Source: UBA3775 sp964584255 (GTDB lineage: Bacteria > Bacillota > Clostridia > Lachnospirales > Lachnospiraceae). Taken from it: 64,000 bases of DNA. The DNA is taken from positions 1 to 64,000 of the forward strand of contig CAZOZM010000002.1 of NCBI GenBank assembly GCA_964584255.1. Direction: 5' to 3'. The position numbers were made by a program, and so were the translations under genes. Under the pieces are notes generated by a model. The model saw nothing but the letters and a program-made list of their open reading frames with translations. It did not search any database and was not told where the DNA came from. Of this stretch, positions 1 through 7,152 are shown piece by piece. Each line of letters begins with the position of its first letter. The first letter of the stretch is position 1.

Positions 1-107
1 CATAAACAGGCTTGCTGTGCAAGACTTATACTGCTTGTTATTCCTTCGAAAAACGCTGAAGGCGTTTCTTCGACATAAACAGGCTTGCTGTGCAAGACTG
101 TTTATTA
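1..107. repeat. Direct repeat with hairpins downstream of atpE
   Basis: A 26-base unit beginning CATAAACAGGCTTGCTGTGC occurs at 1-26 and again at 74-99. The second copy forms a stem-loop with arms ATAAACAG and CTGTTTAT (about 75-106) that runs into the atpE stop codon. Between the copies, 47-72 forms another hairpin (CGAA-AAACGC paired with GCGTTT-TTCG, one bulge). It lies inside the atp operon after atpE, so it may act as a processing site or partial terminator that sets subunit stoichiometry. It could instead be a mobile intergenic repeat. The function is inference; the repeats are directly visible. Confidence 0.75.
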
Positions 108-368
108 CCAAGGTTTCTTATATGGATTTGCAAACAGAAGTATAATCGCTACCGCAAAACCATAAAGACCCGTCGTCTCCGCTACGGCCTGTCCTACAAG
201 CATTGTTGACATAATTGTTCCTTTTGCACCCGGATTACGTCCTACTGCGGAAGCACCATATCCTGCTGCAATACCCTGTCCTACTCCGGGACCGATACCT
301 GCTATAAGTGCAAGACCTGCACCGATTGCTGAACATCCCTGTACAAAAAAACTGTTAAATTCGCCCAT
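105..368 (-). CDS. atpE: F-type ATP synthase subunit c (Na+-type binding site)
   Basis: Membrane rotor subunit of the F1Fo ATP synthase, 87 aa, forming a hairpin of two transmembrane helices. The start at 368 is chosen because a perfect GGAGG lies 7 bases upstream; the longer reading frame from 383 would translate the ribosome binding site itself. The ion-carrying carboxylate is Glu64. Gln31 in helix 1 and Val62, Thr65, Thr66 and Tyr69 in helix 2 correspond to the Na+ ligands known from Ilyobacter and Acetobacterium c rings, so a Na+-coupled enzyme is likely (inference). Next gene in the operon after atpB; atpF and the F1 genes should lie beyond the left edge. Confidence 0.95.
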   Translation of the reverse strand: MGEFNSFFVQGCSAIGAGLALIAGIGPGVGQGIAAGYGASAVGRNPGAKGTIMSTMLVGQAVAETTGLYGFAVAIILLFANPYKKPW

Positions 369-496
369 TATTTTTTCCTCCATGTTCTACTTAAAATTAA
401 CTTTCTAACCGGCTTTTTTAAGCCATTCATTTCATAACCTGCCTGTCACCTGAAGTTTTTAAACAGGCTGTCCTCATAAGACTGTTATGTTATGCC

Positions 497-1249
497 CTAT
501 TCATCAAAATTCTGCGATATAAATACCATCGTCAGCATACAGAAAACATATGTCTGGATACATCCTGAGAACACATCAAAATATACATGAAGTGCTCCCG
601 GCCAGAACCATAGAACCGCTTTAGGCAGCAATCCGTAAACCAATGCCATAAGCACCGTTCCGCTAAGTACATTTCCGAAAAGACGGAGTGACATTGAAAG
701 CGGTGTCGCAAACTCGCCGATTACATTAATCGGGGTAAGCAGTAAAGGTTTTGCCAAATCTGTAATATGTTTCATTTTCTGGTACTTAAAACCATTGTAA
801 TGAATCAATACAAAAGTCATCAGTGCCAGCGCCAGTGTGGTACCGTAATCAGCCGTTGGTGCTCTGAGTCCGAATATACCGGAAATATTGCATACAAAAA
901 TAAAAGCAAAAATTGAGCCGATATAATTTGCAAATGCCATTCCATGTTTCTCGCCCATATTGGTTTTGACAAGATTGTCAAGTGTTTCCACCATAAGCTC
1001 AATTACATTAAGAAATCCCGAGGTTTTTTTATATGGATCTGCTTTCTTTATCGCCCTATTTGCTGCTATTGCAAAAATAATAAGAACCAGTAAAACTATC
1101 ACAAGGCTCACATGCGTAGTCGTAAGCCAGAACGTTTTTCCGAACAGCTTATATTTAAGAAGCCCGTTTACACCGACCGAAACCTCGGATGCGATGACCG
1201 GATTACTTTTTGCAACAAATCCCAGAAGCACTTTGCTTCCTAAATCCAC
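497..1249 (-). CDS. atpB: F-type ATP synthase subunit a
   Basis: Integral membrane stator subunit that forms the ion half-channels against the c ring. It is 250 aa with five to six hydrophobic segments. The essential arginine is Arg189 in the motif MSLRLFGN, and the C-terminal Gln-rich helix is present (IQTYVF). The start is GTG at 1249, with AAAGGAGG about 8 bases upstream. The length is normal for the family. It lies 15 bases after the AtpI-like gene and 128 bases before atpE. The atpB-atpE gap contains a weak hairpin (GCCTGT/ACAGGC, around 442-475). Confidence 0.96.
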   Translation of the reverse strand: MDLGSKVLLGFVAKSNPVIASEVSVGVNGLLKYKLFGKTFWLTTTHVSLVIVLLVLIIFAIAANRAIKKADPYKKTSGFLNVIELMVETLDNLVKTNMGEKHGMAFANYIGSIFAFIFVCNISGIFGLRAPTADYGTTLALALMTFVLIHYNGFKYQKMKHITDLAKPLLLTPINVIGEFATPLSMSLRLFGNVLSGTVLMALVYGLLPKAVLWFWPGALHVYFDVFSGCIQTYVFCMLTMVFISQNFDE

Positions 1250-1264
1250 CTTTCACGCCTCCTT

Positions 1265-1780
1265 TTATATATTGTGTTTTTTTATAAATCCAAGCATCAC
1301 CGGAGTGATGTAGATTGCAATTTTAAAGGTCAAAAGACTTGCCAAAGCACCAATCGGAGCCATTTCTCCAAACAGTGCGGAACTGCCGATTCCCATCAAT
1401 GCAAGAACCAGCAGTCTTATAACAGCCTCACGCCTCATGATTTTTCGGCTTCTTTCCGAATCAGTATCAAGAGATGCCTTGAGCGACTTGTCAAGGCTGT
1501 GAATATAGAATAGCTCAGCCGCATAAACCGACGCCAGCCCCAGAATAAAGCTGATACGCTTCGGCAAAAACAGGCCGACAATCAAAAGAACAAGATTTAT
1601 TGCCGATGTCGACATAATCATGGCCTTTTTTGTCAATATTGCTTCCTCTATGCCCTGCATTTCTTCAGGGCTGCCGGGAATAATATAATCCACATCATCC
1701 GTTTCCTCATCCTCCGGTGCAAGCTTCTCTATGATGCTTCTTGCCTTTGGATTCAAACCTCTGATATCATCATTTCTCAT
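1265..1780 (-). CDS. AtpI-like membrane protein of the ATP synthase operon
   Basis: A 171-aa protein with a soluble acidic N-terminus (about residues 1-50) and four predicted transmembrane helices (about 53-72, 76-95, 119-138, 141-160). The position just before atpB and the four-helix plan match the ATP synthase subunit I family, thought to assist c-ring assembly. I recognise no strict motif, so the assignment rests on position and topology. Its start overlaps the end of the upstream AtpZ-like gene by 11 bases, suggesting translational coupling. Confidence 0.65.
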   Translation of the reverse strand: MRNDDIRGLNPKARSIIEKLAPEDEETDDVDYIIPGSPEEMQGIEEAILTKKAMIMSTSAINLVLLIVGLFLPKRISFILGLASVYAAELFYIHSLDKSLKASLDTDSERSRKIMRREAVIRLLVLALMGIGSSALFGEMAPIGALASLLTFKIAIYITPVMLGFIKKHNI

Positions 1781-2105
1781 TTTCCGACCTCTTTTTTTCC
1801 TTCCAACTTAAGAATTCTCTCTCTGCTTCCTGTTTCAGAAGTTCCTCAGCCGTAACAACGTGCCGTTCTCTGCCATTTCCCGGCGCAGGCATATATTTTC
1901 TCAGCATCTGATATACATTTCTGTATCCTGCAGCTCCGCCAAGAAACAGTCCCGGAATTATAATCCATTCCAAGCCTGACCATTTACCCGCATAATATCC
2001 GCAGATACCACCGAGTGCAAGCGGCACCATCATACTAATTCCAACCTGAAAAATCAGAAACAGACATTGAACCGCATCTCTTTTTTCCTTGTCTTTTCTT
2101 TCCAT
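1770..2105 (-). CDS. atpZ: AtpZ/AtpI-family small membrane protein
   Basis: A 111-aa protein with two transmembrane helices (about residues 12-35 and 45-63) and a charged C-terminal tail, typical of the AtpZ/AtpI family encoded first in many Firmicutes atp operons. Family members have been linked to Mg2+/Ca2+ transport and c-ring assembly. The start at 2105 is chosen because AGGAGC lies 6 bases upstream; a longer frame from 2168 has no ribosome binding site. First gene of the atp operon, with a sigma-A type promoter about 110 bases upstream. Confidence 0.7.
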   Translation of the reverse strand: MERKDKEKRDAVQCLFLIFQVGISMMVPLALGGICGYYAGKWSGLEWIIIPGLFLGGAAGYRNVYQMLRKYMPAPGNGRERHVVTAEELLKQEAEREFLSWKEKKRSENEK

Positions 2106-2212
2106 CTTCTGCTCCTGAAGAAATTTTTCAGATATAAAAGGTATAAACCGTTCAAACCCCTTGCCCATAAAGCAAAAAAAGCCAAACCGACCTACCCCTT
2201 AATGATTGTCAT

Positions 2213-2242
2213 ATTATACCAAAATTACGGGACACATGTCTA
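2213..2242 (-). promoter_or_regulatory. Promoter of the atp operon
   Basis: On the minus strand TAGACA (2242-2237) and a perfect TATAAT (2218-2213) are separated by 18 bases, upstream of the AtpZ-like gene and downstream of the rpiB terminator. Confidence 0.7.
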
Positions 2243-2256
2243 CAATCAAATATGCA

Positions 2257-2328
2257 AAAAAAATAAAGACACGCTAAAAATTCTCTAAACAGTCCTTTTT
2301 CTGTCATCAAATTTTGCAAGTGTCTTTA
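2257..2328 (-). terminator. Terminator after rpiB
   Basis: Arms GTAAAGACAC-side (2328-2320) and GTGTCTTTA (2272-2264) pair, with about 47 bases between them, followed on the minus strand by a run of T. The long loop makes it less typical, but it sits exactly between rpiB and the atp promoter. Confidence 0.55.
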
Positions 2329-2337
2329 CTCTTATTT

Positions 2338-2766
2338 TTATCTTTCAATCTGACTTATTCTTCTTTGGTGTCTTTCCTCATTTGAGAAGTCCGTATTGAG
2401 GAAAGTATCCGTTATTTTAATTGCTTCCTCCACGGAAACAACCTTTGCTCCCATTGCCAGCATATTGGAATTGTTATGAAGCCTTGTAAGTTCGGCAGTC
2501 ATTACATTGTGGCAAAGCGCACATCTTATCCCCGGATAACGGTTTGCAGTAATTGATATACCTATTCCCGTGCTGCAAATAAGTATTCCCCTGTCGCAGC
2601 TTCCGTCAAGAACAGCCTCTGCAGCCGCCTTTGCAAAGACCGGATAATCACAGGACTCCGTACTATAAGTTCCAAAATCCTTATATTCAATTCCTCTTTC
2701 TTCAAGATGTTTTTTTATTGCCTGCATCAAAGCATATCCGCCATGATCACATCCTAATGCTATCAT
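2338..2766 (-). CDS. rpiB: Ribose-5-phosphate isomerase B (RpiB/LacA/LacB family)
   Basis: Interconverts ribose 5-phosphate and ribulose 5-phosphate in the pentose phosphate pathway; cytoplasmic. The 142-aa length is normal. Visible features are the N-terminal CDHGG (His8), the active-site cysteine Cys64 in ICSTGIGIS, and the NVMTAELTRLHNN segment that contributes phosphate-binding and acid/base residues. The start at 2766 is preferred to 2772 because GGAGG sits 7 bases before it, whereas the upstream ATG would be only one base from the ribosome binding site. It lies 18 bases after ywlE in the conserved order sua5-ywlE-rpiB-atp known from Bacillus and Clostridia. Confidence 0.93.
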   Translation of the reverse strand: MIALGCDHGGYALMQAIKKHLEERGIEYKDFGTYSTESCDYPVFAKAAAEAVLDGSCDRGILICSTGIGISITANRYPGIRCALCHNVMTAELTRLHNNSNMLAMGAKVVSVEEAIKITDTFLNTDFSNEERHQRRISQIER

Positions 2767-2784
2767 ATCCATACCTCCAAAACT

Positions 2785-3225
2785 TTATTCCTTTTCCAGG
2801 ATTAATGCCAGTTTTTTTATAATGACCGACATCTGCATATAACATTTTTCATAGTCAATAAGATTCCCGCCGTAAGGATCCTCTATACATTCCTCGTTAA
2901 CCAGCGTACTGAGTACCTCCGCATGCGCATATGGAAATCTTGTGATAAGCTCCTGCTTTTCGTCTTCGTTCATGGCGAGCAGAAGAGTATCTTTATGCAC
3001 ATCCGCTTCCTCAATCTGTCTTGTTTTTTCTTCAGCCGCAGTCAGTCCGTGACTTCCGAGAACAACTTCTATTTTCGGATTCACAGGGCCTTCAAACAGA
3101 ACAACCAGTCCCCTTGATGCAACCTCTACCATTTTTCCCTTATAAACATCCCTGAAAATGGCTTCTGCCATGGGACTGAGTGCTGCATTATCCCTGCAAA
3201 CAAAAATAATTCTGGAAAATTCCAT
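2785..3225 (-). CDS. Low-molecular-weight phosphatase-like protein lacking the P-loop arginine
   Basis: A 146-aa protein with the fold signature and gene position of YwlE, the protein-arginine/low-molecular-weight tyrosine phosphatase (between sua5 and rpiB). The P-loop should read C-x5-R-S. Here it is Cys10-R-D-N-A-A-Leu16-Ser17-Pro18, so the nucleophile is present but the invariant phosphate-binding arginine is leucine (codon CTC, read directly). The general-acid motif remains as Asp116-Pro-Tyr. It is probably inactive or altered in specificity, or acts as a binding protein (inference). GGAGG lies 4 bases before the ATG. It is an intact reading frame, so it is not simply decaying. Confidence 0.8.
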   Translation of the reverse strand: MEFSRIIFVCRDNAALSPMAEAIFRDVYKGKMVEVASRGLVVLFEGPVNPKIEVVLGSHGLTAAEEKTRQIEEADVHKDTLLLAMNEDEKQELITRFPYAHAEVLSTLVNEECIEDPYGGNLIDYEKCYMQMSVIIKKLALILEKE

Positions 3226-3285
3226 GTTTCCTCCTCACGCCGCATCCGGGACTCCGGCTCACAGTACCTTTTCCTTCTTTCGATA

Positions 3286-4353
3286 TCAGATACTTATAAT
3301 ATCATATCCTGCCGCTTTAAGCAGTCTGTTCATGATTGCCTGTCCCACACCTGCCGTCGAAAAACATTCTCCATAAATGTATTCCGCTCCGACTTCGTCA
3401 AACTGTCTTAAAACATCAAAAAGATGCGAGGCGATTTCCTCTTCGTTATTACGCCTTCCCAAACTGAAAACATAGTCGGCATGATAAAAATCCCTGCTTT
3501 CCTCAGTAGCCAGAACCGCCGTTACCCTTCCTTCCGATTTTCTTGCCTGAATTTCAGAATTAATCCTTTCAATAACTTTCTCCGGTTCTCCTTCAAAGAT
3601 TTCAAGTCTGCCTTTCGGCGCATAATGTCTGTATTTCATTCCCGGTGCCTTAGCAACAACATTTTCCTGCTTTCTCTTGGAGATAACAGCCTTGTCATAT
3701 TCTATATCCGGTACAATCTCCCTGAGACTGTCTATGGTTATATAACCGGGTCTTAAAATGAGCGGCTTATCGGATGACATATCTACGATTGTTGATTCAA
3801 GTCCGATTTTAACGGCTCCGCCATCTATTATCATCGGAATTCTTCCGTCAAGATCTTCCACACAGTGCTCCGCTCTCGTCGTGCTTGGCCTTCCGGACGC
3901 ATTTGCACTCGGTGCCGCCACATATATTCCCGATTTTCTTATAAGCCTTGCGGCGATTTCATCGGACGGCATTCTCACCGCCACAGTGTCAAGACCGCCG
4001 GTAGTTGCCTTTGGCACAATCTCAGATTTCTTAACAATTATAGTGAGCGGACCCGGCCAAAACCGGTCAGCAAGTTTGAGGGTCTCTTCTGAAATATCCC
4101 TTCCGAGCTTTTTCAAATCTGCTTTGTCTGCAATATGCACAATCAACGGATTGTCGGACGGTCTGCCCTTCGCTTTATATATACGCGCCGCTGCCGTCTC
4201 ATCCAGTGCATTTCCTCCAAGTCCGTAAACAGTCTCCGTCGGGAATGCAACCAACTCTCCTTCTTTTAGGATTTCTGCCGCCTCCGCCAAATCCTCATCA
4301 CAAATTCTGTCTCTGTCAATCTTTAATACTTTTGTATTATACAACCGCTCCAT
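3286..4353 (-). CDS. tsaC/sua5: L-threonylcarbamoyladenylate synthase, Sua5 type
   Basis: Makes threonylcarbamoyl-AMP from threonine, bicarbonate and ATP for the universal t6A37 tRNA modification. The 355-aa length matches the two-domain Sua5 form: an N-terminal YrdC-like catalytic domain (about residues 10-200, with the FPTETVYGLG and KGRPSDNPL motifs) and a C-terminal Sua5 domain (after a linker containing APGMKYRHYAP). The start at 4353 is chosen for the GGAG 8 bases upstream; a frame from 4413 would overlap citrate synthase. It lies 13 bases after the citrate synthase stop, so it is probably cotranscribed. Confidence 0.92.
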   Translation of the reverse strand: MERLYNTKVLKIDRDRICDEDLAEAAEILKEGELVAFPTETVYGLGGNALDETAAARIYKAKGRPSDNPLIVHIADKADLKKLGRDISEETLKLADRFWPGPLTIIVKKSEIVPKATTGGLDTVAVRMPSDEIAARLIRKSGIYVAAPSANASGRPSTTRAEHCVEDLDGRIPMIIDGGAVKIGLESTIVDMSSDKPLILRPGYITIDSLREIVPDIEYDKAVISKRKQENVVAKAPGMKYRHYAPKGRLEIFEGEPEKVIERINSEIQARKSEGRVTAVLATEESRDFYHADYVFSLGRRNNEEEIASHLFDVLRQFDEVGAEYIYGECFSTAGVGQAIMNRLLKAAGYDIISI

Positions 4354-4366
4354 AATGTTCTCCGGA

Positions 4367-5740
4367 TTACTTTCTGTCGCACATTGCTTCGTATTCCATG
4401 TGATGGCCGACATATTTGTATGCCGGTCTTATTATTTTACCATTGTTGATTATCTCTTCCAGTCTATGTGCGCTCCAGCCTGATATACGCGCAATTGCAA
4501 ATAAAGGAGTATACATTTCCGTTGGTATCTGAAGCATGTCATAAACAAGTCCGCTGTAGAAATCAACGTTTGCACAAACCGGCTTAAAGGTTCTCTTGTT
4601 CTCAATGATTAATCTCTTGGCAATGGTTTCAACCCTGTCATAAAGTTCGAATTCTTCCATTCTGCCCTTTTCCATTGCAAGCTTCTTTGCATATTCCTTC
4701 AAGCAGATTTCTCTAGGGTCGGAAATTGTATACACGGCATGTCCCATTCCATATATAAGACCCTTGTGGTCAAATTCCTGTTTGTTAAGAATTCCCTTAA
4801 GATATTCCTCTATCTTCTCTTCATTCTTCCAGTCTCCGACTTTTTCCATAAGATCCAGGAACATTGCCCTTGCCTTAAGATTTGCACCACCGTGACGTGG
4901 TCCTTTGAGAGAGGAAATTGCCGCTGAAATTGCCGAATAGGTATCCGTGCCGGATGACGTAACAACATGTGTTGTAAAAGTAGAGTTGTTACCGCCACCG
5001 TGTTCTGCATGAAGTACAAGTGCCACATCCAGAACCTTTGCTTCAAGTTCGGTATATTCTCCCGACGGACGAATCATTGCAAGAATATTCTCCGCAATCG
5101 ATTTTGTCGGATCAGGATTTCTGAGCATCAATGAGCTTTTCTTGTTGATATGCTGGTCTGCCCAATATGCATAAACCGAAATCACCGGAATCTTGGCAAT
5201 AAGATTTATTGACTGCAGAAGAACATTTGATACTGACGTGTCCTCCGGATTTGCATCATACGAATAAAGTGTAAGAAGACTTCTCTGAAGAGCATTCATG
5301 ATATTGCTGCTCGGAGCCTTCATTATAACATCTCTCGAGAATTTTCTGGAAAGATCCATCTGCTGATGTAAAATATCAATGAAATTCTTAAGCTGTGTCT
5401 CATTTGGAAGTGCGCCGAAAAGAAGCAGATATGAAGCCTCTTCAAAAGCATTTTTTCTTCCCTGGAGACCTTTAATAAAATCAAGAACATTATAGCCCTG
5501 ATAATAAAGTCTTCCTTCCGCAGGCATTTTTACACCATTTACCAAATCATAAGAAACAACATCGGAAATCTCCGTAAGTCCTGTCAGAACTCCCTTTCCG
5601 TTACTGTCTCTCAATCCTCTCTTTACGTCATATTCCAAATAAAGATTTTGGTCAATTGCACCGGAACTCATACATTCACCGAGAAGTGTTGAAAACTTTT
5701 CTTCCATCTCCGGGTTAAGATCCATCATCGTTGCAGCCAT
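4367..5740 (-). CDS. gltA/citZ: Citrate synthase
   Basis: Condenses oxaloacetate and acetyl-CoA to citrate. It is 457 aa, with catalytic residues visible at His247 (in HAEHGGG), His334 (in GMGHAVY) and Asp393 (in ANVDFYSG), plus PRHGGAN. The start at 5740 is chosen because AAGGAG lies 7 bases upstream. The open frame continues to 5866, but that extension translates the upstream transcription terminator and is not real. In an anaerobe with no other TCA genes in view, its probable role is the biosynthesis of glutamate precursors (inference). Followed by sua5. Confidence 0.94.
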   Translation of the reverse strand: MAATMMDLNPEMEEKFSTLLGECMSSGAIDQNLYLEYDVKRGLRDSNGKGVLTGLTEISDVVSYDLVNGVKMPAEGRLYYQGYNVLDFIKGLQGRKNAFEEASYLLLFGALPNETQLKNFIDILHQQMDLSRKFSRDVIMKAPSSNIMNALQRSLLTLYSYDANPEDTSVSNVLLQSINLIAKIPVISVYAYWADQHINKKSSLMLRNPDPTKSIAENILAMIRPSGEYTELEAKVLDVALVLHAEHGGGNNSTFTTHVVTSSGTDTYSAISAAISSLKGPRHGGANLKARAMFLDLMEKVGDWKNEEKIEEYLKGILNKQEFDHKGLIYGMGHAVYTISDPREICLKEYAKKLAMEKGRMEEFELYDRVETIAKRLIIENKRTFKPVCANVDFYSGLVYDMLQIPTEMYTPLFAIARISGWSAHRLEEIINNGKIIRPAYKYVGHHMEYEAMCDRK

Positions 5741-5824
5741 AAAATTACTCCTTCCGAAAAGCAAACTTAATATATATGTAAATCCAAATAAATTGGAACA
5801 ACAAAGCAAAATATGCAATAAAGC

Positions 5825-5853
5825 AAAAAAGGACGCTGCACACGGCAACGTCC
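5825..5853 (-). terminator. Terminator after the MGS-like gene
   Basis: The stem GGACG/CGTCC plus TGC/GCA with a short loop (5853-5831) is followed on the minus strand by TTTTTT. It lies between the stop of the MGS-like gene and the start of citrate synthase. Confidence 0.8.
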
Positions 5854-5896
5854 CATAAAATATCACAGCATCTGATATAATTTCAGAAACATAACT

Positions 5897-6304
5897 TTAG
5901 TTGTTATCCGAGTGATATAAACTCCTCCACTCAAGATCTCCATTGCTCAGTCCCTTAATCAGCATCTCTGCAGTTGCTATATTTGTGGCAAGCGGTATGC
6001 TGTAAGTATCGCACAACGGAATAACTTTGTTGAAAAGATTCTCATAATTTGAGAATTTAGTTACATCCCTGAGGAAAATTACCATATCCAGTTCGTTCTG
6101 TTCTATCATGGTAGCGAGCTGCTGTTCACCACCAAGTGAACCTGACAGGAACTTGTGTACATGAAGATTGCTTGCTTCCTCAATCACACGTCCCGTGACC
6201 CCTGTAGAATATAATGAGTGCTTCCCCAGTATACCTTTATATGCAATACAGAGATTCTGCATAAGCATCTTACGAGCGTCATCTGCAATAAGTCCTATGT
6301 TCAT
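5897..6304 (-). CDS. Methylglyoxal synthase-like protein with degenerate active site
   Basis: A 135-aa protein aligning over its whole length with methylglyoxal synthase, which converts dihydroxyacetone phosphate to methylglyoxal. The phosphate-binding elements remain (TGVTG at 34-38, SGSLGG at 54-59, ATNIATAE). Compared with E. coli MgsA, the catalytic or supporting residues are changed: His19 is Asp8, Asp71 is Glu60, His98 is Tyr87 and Asp101 is Leu90; only Asp91 is kept (Asp80). The D91-N119 block aligns without gaps. Synthase activity is therefore doubtful and a ligand-sensing or regulatory role is possible (inference). GGAGG lies upstream of the ATG, and a terminator follows. Confidence 0.8.
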   Translation of the reverse strand: MNIGLIADDARKMLMQNLCIAYKGILGKHSLYSTGVTGRVIEEASNLHVHKFLSGSLGGEQQLATMIEQNELDMVIFLRDVTKFSNYENLFNKVIPLCDTYSIPLATNIATAEMLIKGLSNGDLEWRSLYHSDNN

Positions 6305-6388
6305 ATAAGACCTCCATTCCCCAATCTACCTATCATAATTCTTTTGTATTAAGAGTACATCATTCGGCACCAAAATTCAACAACAAAT

Positions 6389-7123
6389 TTAATTTTCGGA
6401 CGAATTTAAATATTTTGTAATACCTTCAAAAACGCATCCTGCAAGTAAGTCTCTGTAAGCATCCGTCATCAGTTTTTCTTCCTCCTCCGGATTGCTCATA
6501 AATCCGCATTCTACAATAACAATGGGTATCTCGGTATGGACGAAAAGATAGTAATCGTCATTCTTCCTGACTTGTCTCCTGTTTTCTCCGTCAGCTTCAA
6601 GCAAAGACTCCTGAATACTCCTTGCAAGATTTTCCGCTTCCGACTCATCCCCCGAGTAGAAAACCTGAGCTCCTTTTACCGTGCTGTCCGGAAAACTATT
6701 TTGGTGAATCGATACGACAATTTCCGCCCCTGAATCCCTTATTATATCCACACGGTTTTCCAGGTCCTCAACCTTACTGTAATCACCGGTACATGTGTCA
6801 CTGTCTTCTTCTCTGGTCATAATCACCTTATAACCTTCGTCTTCCAACAGTTTTTTCAGTTTCAGTGCAATTTCCAGATTCACATTTTTCTCAAGATTAC
6901 CTTTTGCAGACACTTTCCCCGGATCAGTACCGCCGTGCCCCGGGTCTATTGCTATGATTCCCAGATTTGACTCATAACTTTCACTGCTGCCGTCATCATT
7001 GTAAATTGTAACCTTGCCGCATTCTTCGTCATCTTCCCCGCCTGCAGCATTCATGCACGCCGCATATACTCCCGCCGCAAGCAGTATGCCGACAATTGTC
7101 AACAATACGATTTTTCGTCTCAT
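6389..7123 (-). CDS. cwlD: N-acetylmuramoyl-L-alanine amidase, CwlD-like
   Basis: Zinc amidase (Amidase_3) that cleaves the lactyl bond between MurNAc and the stem peptide. It is 244 aa with an N-terminal signal anchor (residues 4-22) and an extracytoplasmic catalytic domain from about residue 54. Zinc ligands are His63 (DPGHGG), Glu78 and His140 (SIHQNS), with catalytic Glu205 (VECGFMSNPEE). Size and single-domain plan match CwlD, needed for muramic delta-lactam in the spore cortex, although the species may not sporulate. The ribosome binding site is weak. It lies 29 bases downstream of the DUF4317 gene. Confidence 0.85.
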   Translation of the reverse strand: MRRKIVLLTIVGILLAAGVYAACMNAAGGEDDEECGKVTIYNDDGSSESYESNLGIIAIDPGHGGTDPGKVSAKGNLEKNVNLEIALKLKKLLEDEGYKVIMTREEDSDTCTGDYSKVEDLENRVDIIRDSGAEIVVSIHQNSFPDSTVKGAQVFYSGDESEAENLARSIQESLLEADGENRRQVRKNDDYYLFVHTEIPIVIVECGFMSNPEEEEKLMTDAYRDLLAGCVFEGITKYLNSSEN

Positions 7124-7152
7124 ATTGAACCATAAAAAGCTTTTTTACGATT

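Noticed and set aside
5741..5866. 42-codon N-terminal extension of citrate synthase
   Set aside because: It translates the upstream terminator hairpin and lacks a ribosome binding site; the ATG at 5740 has AAGGAG at correct distance.
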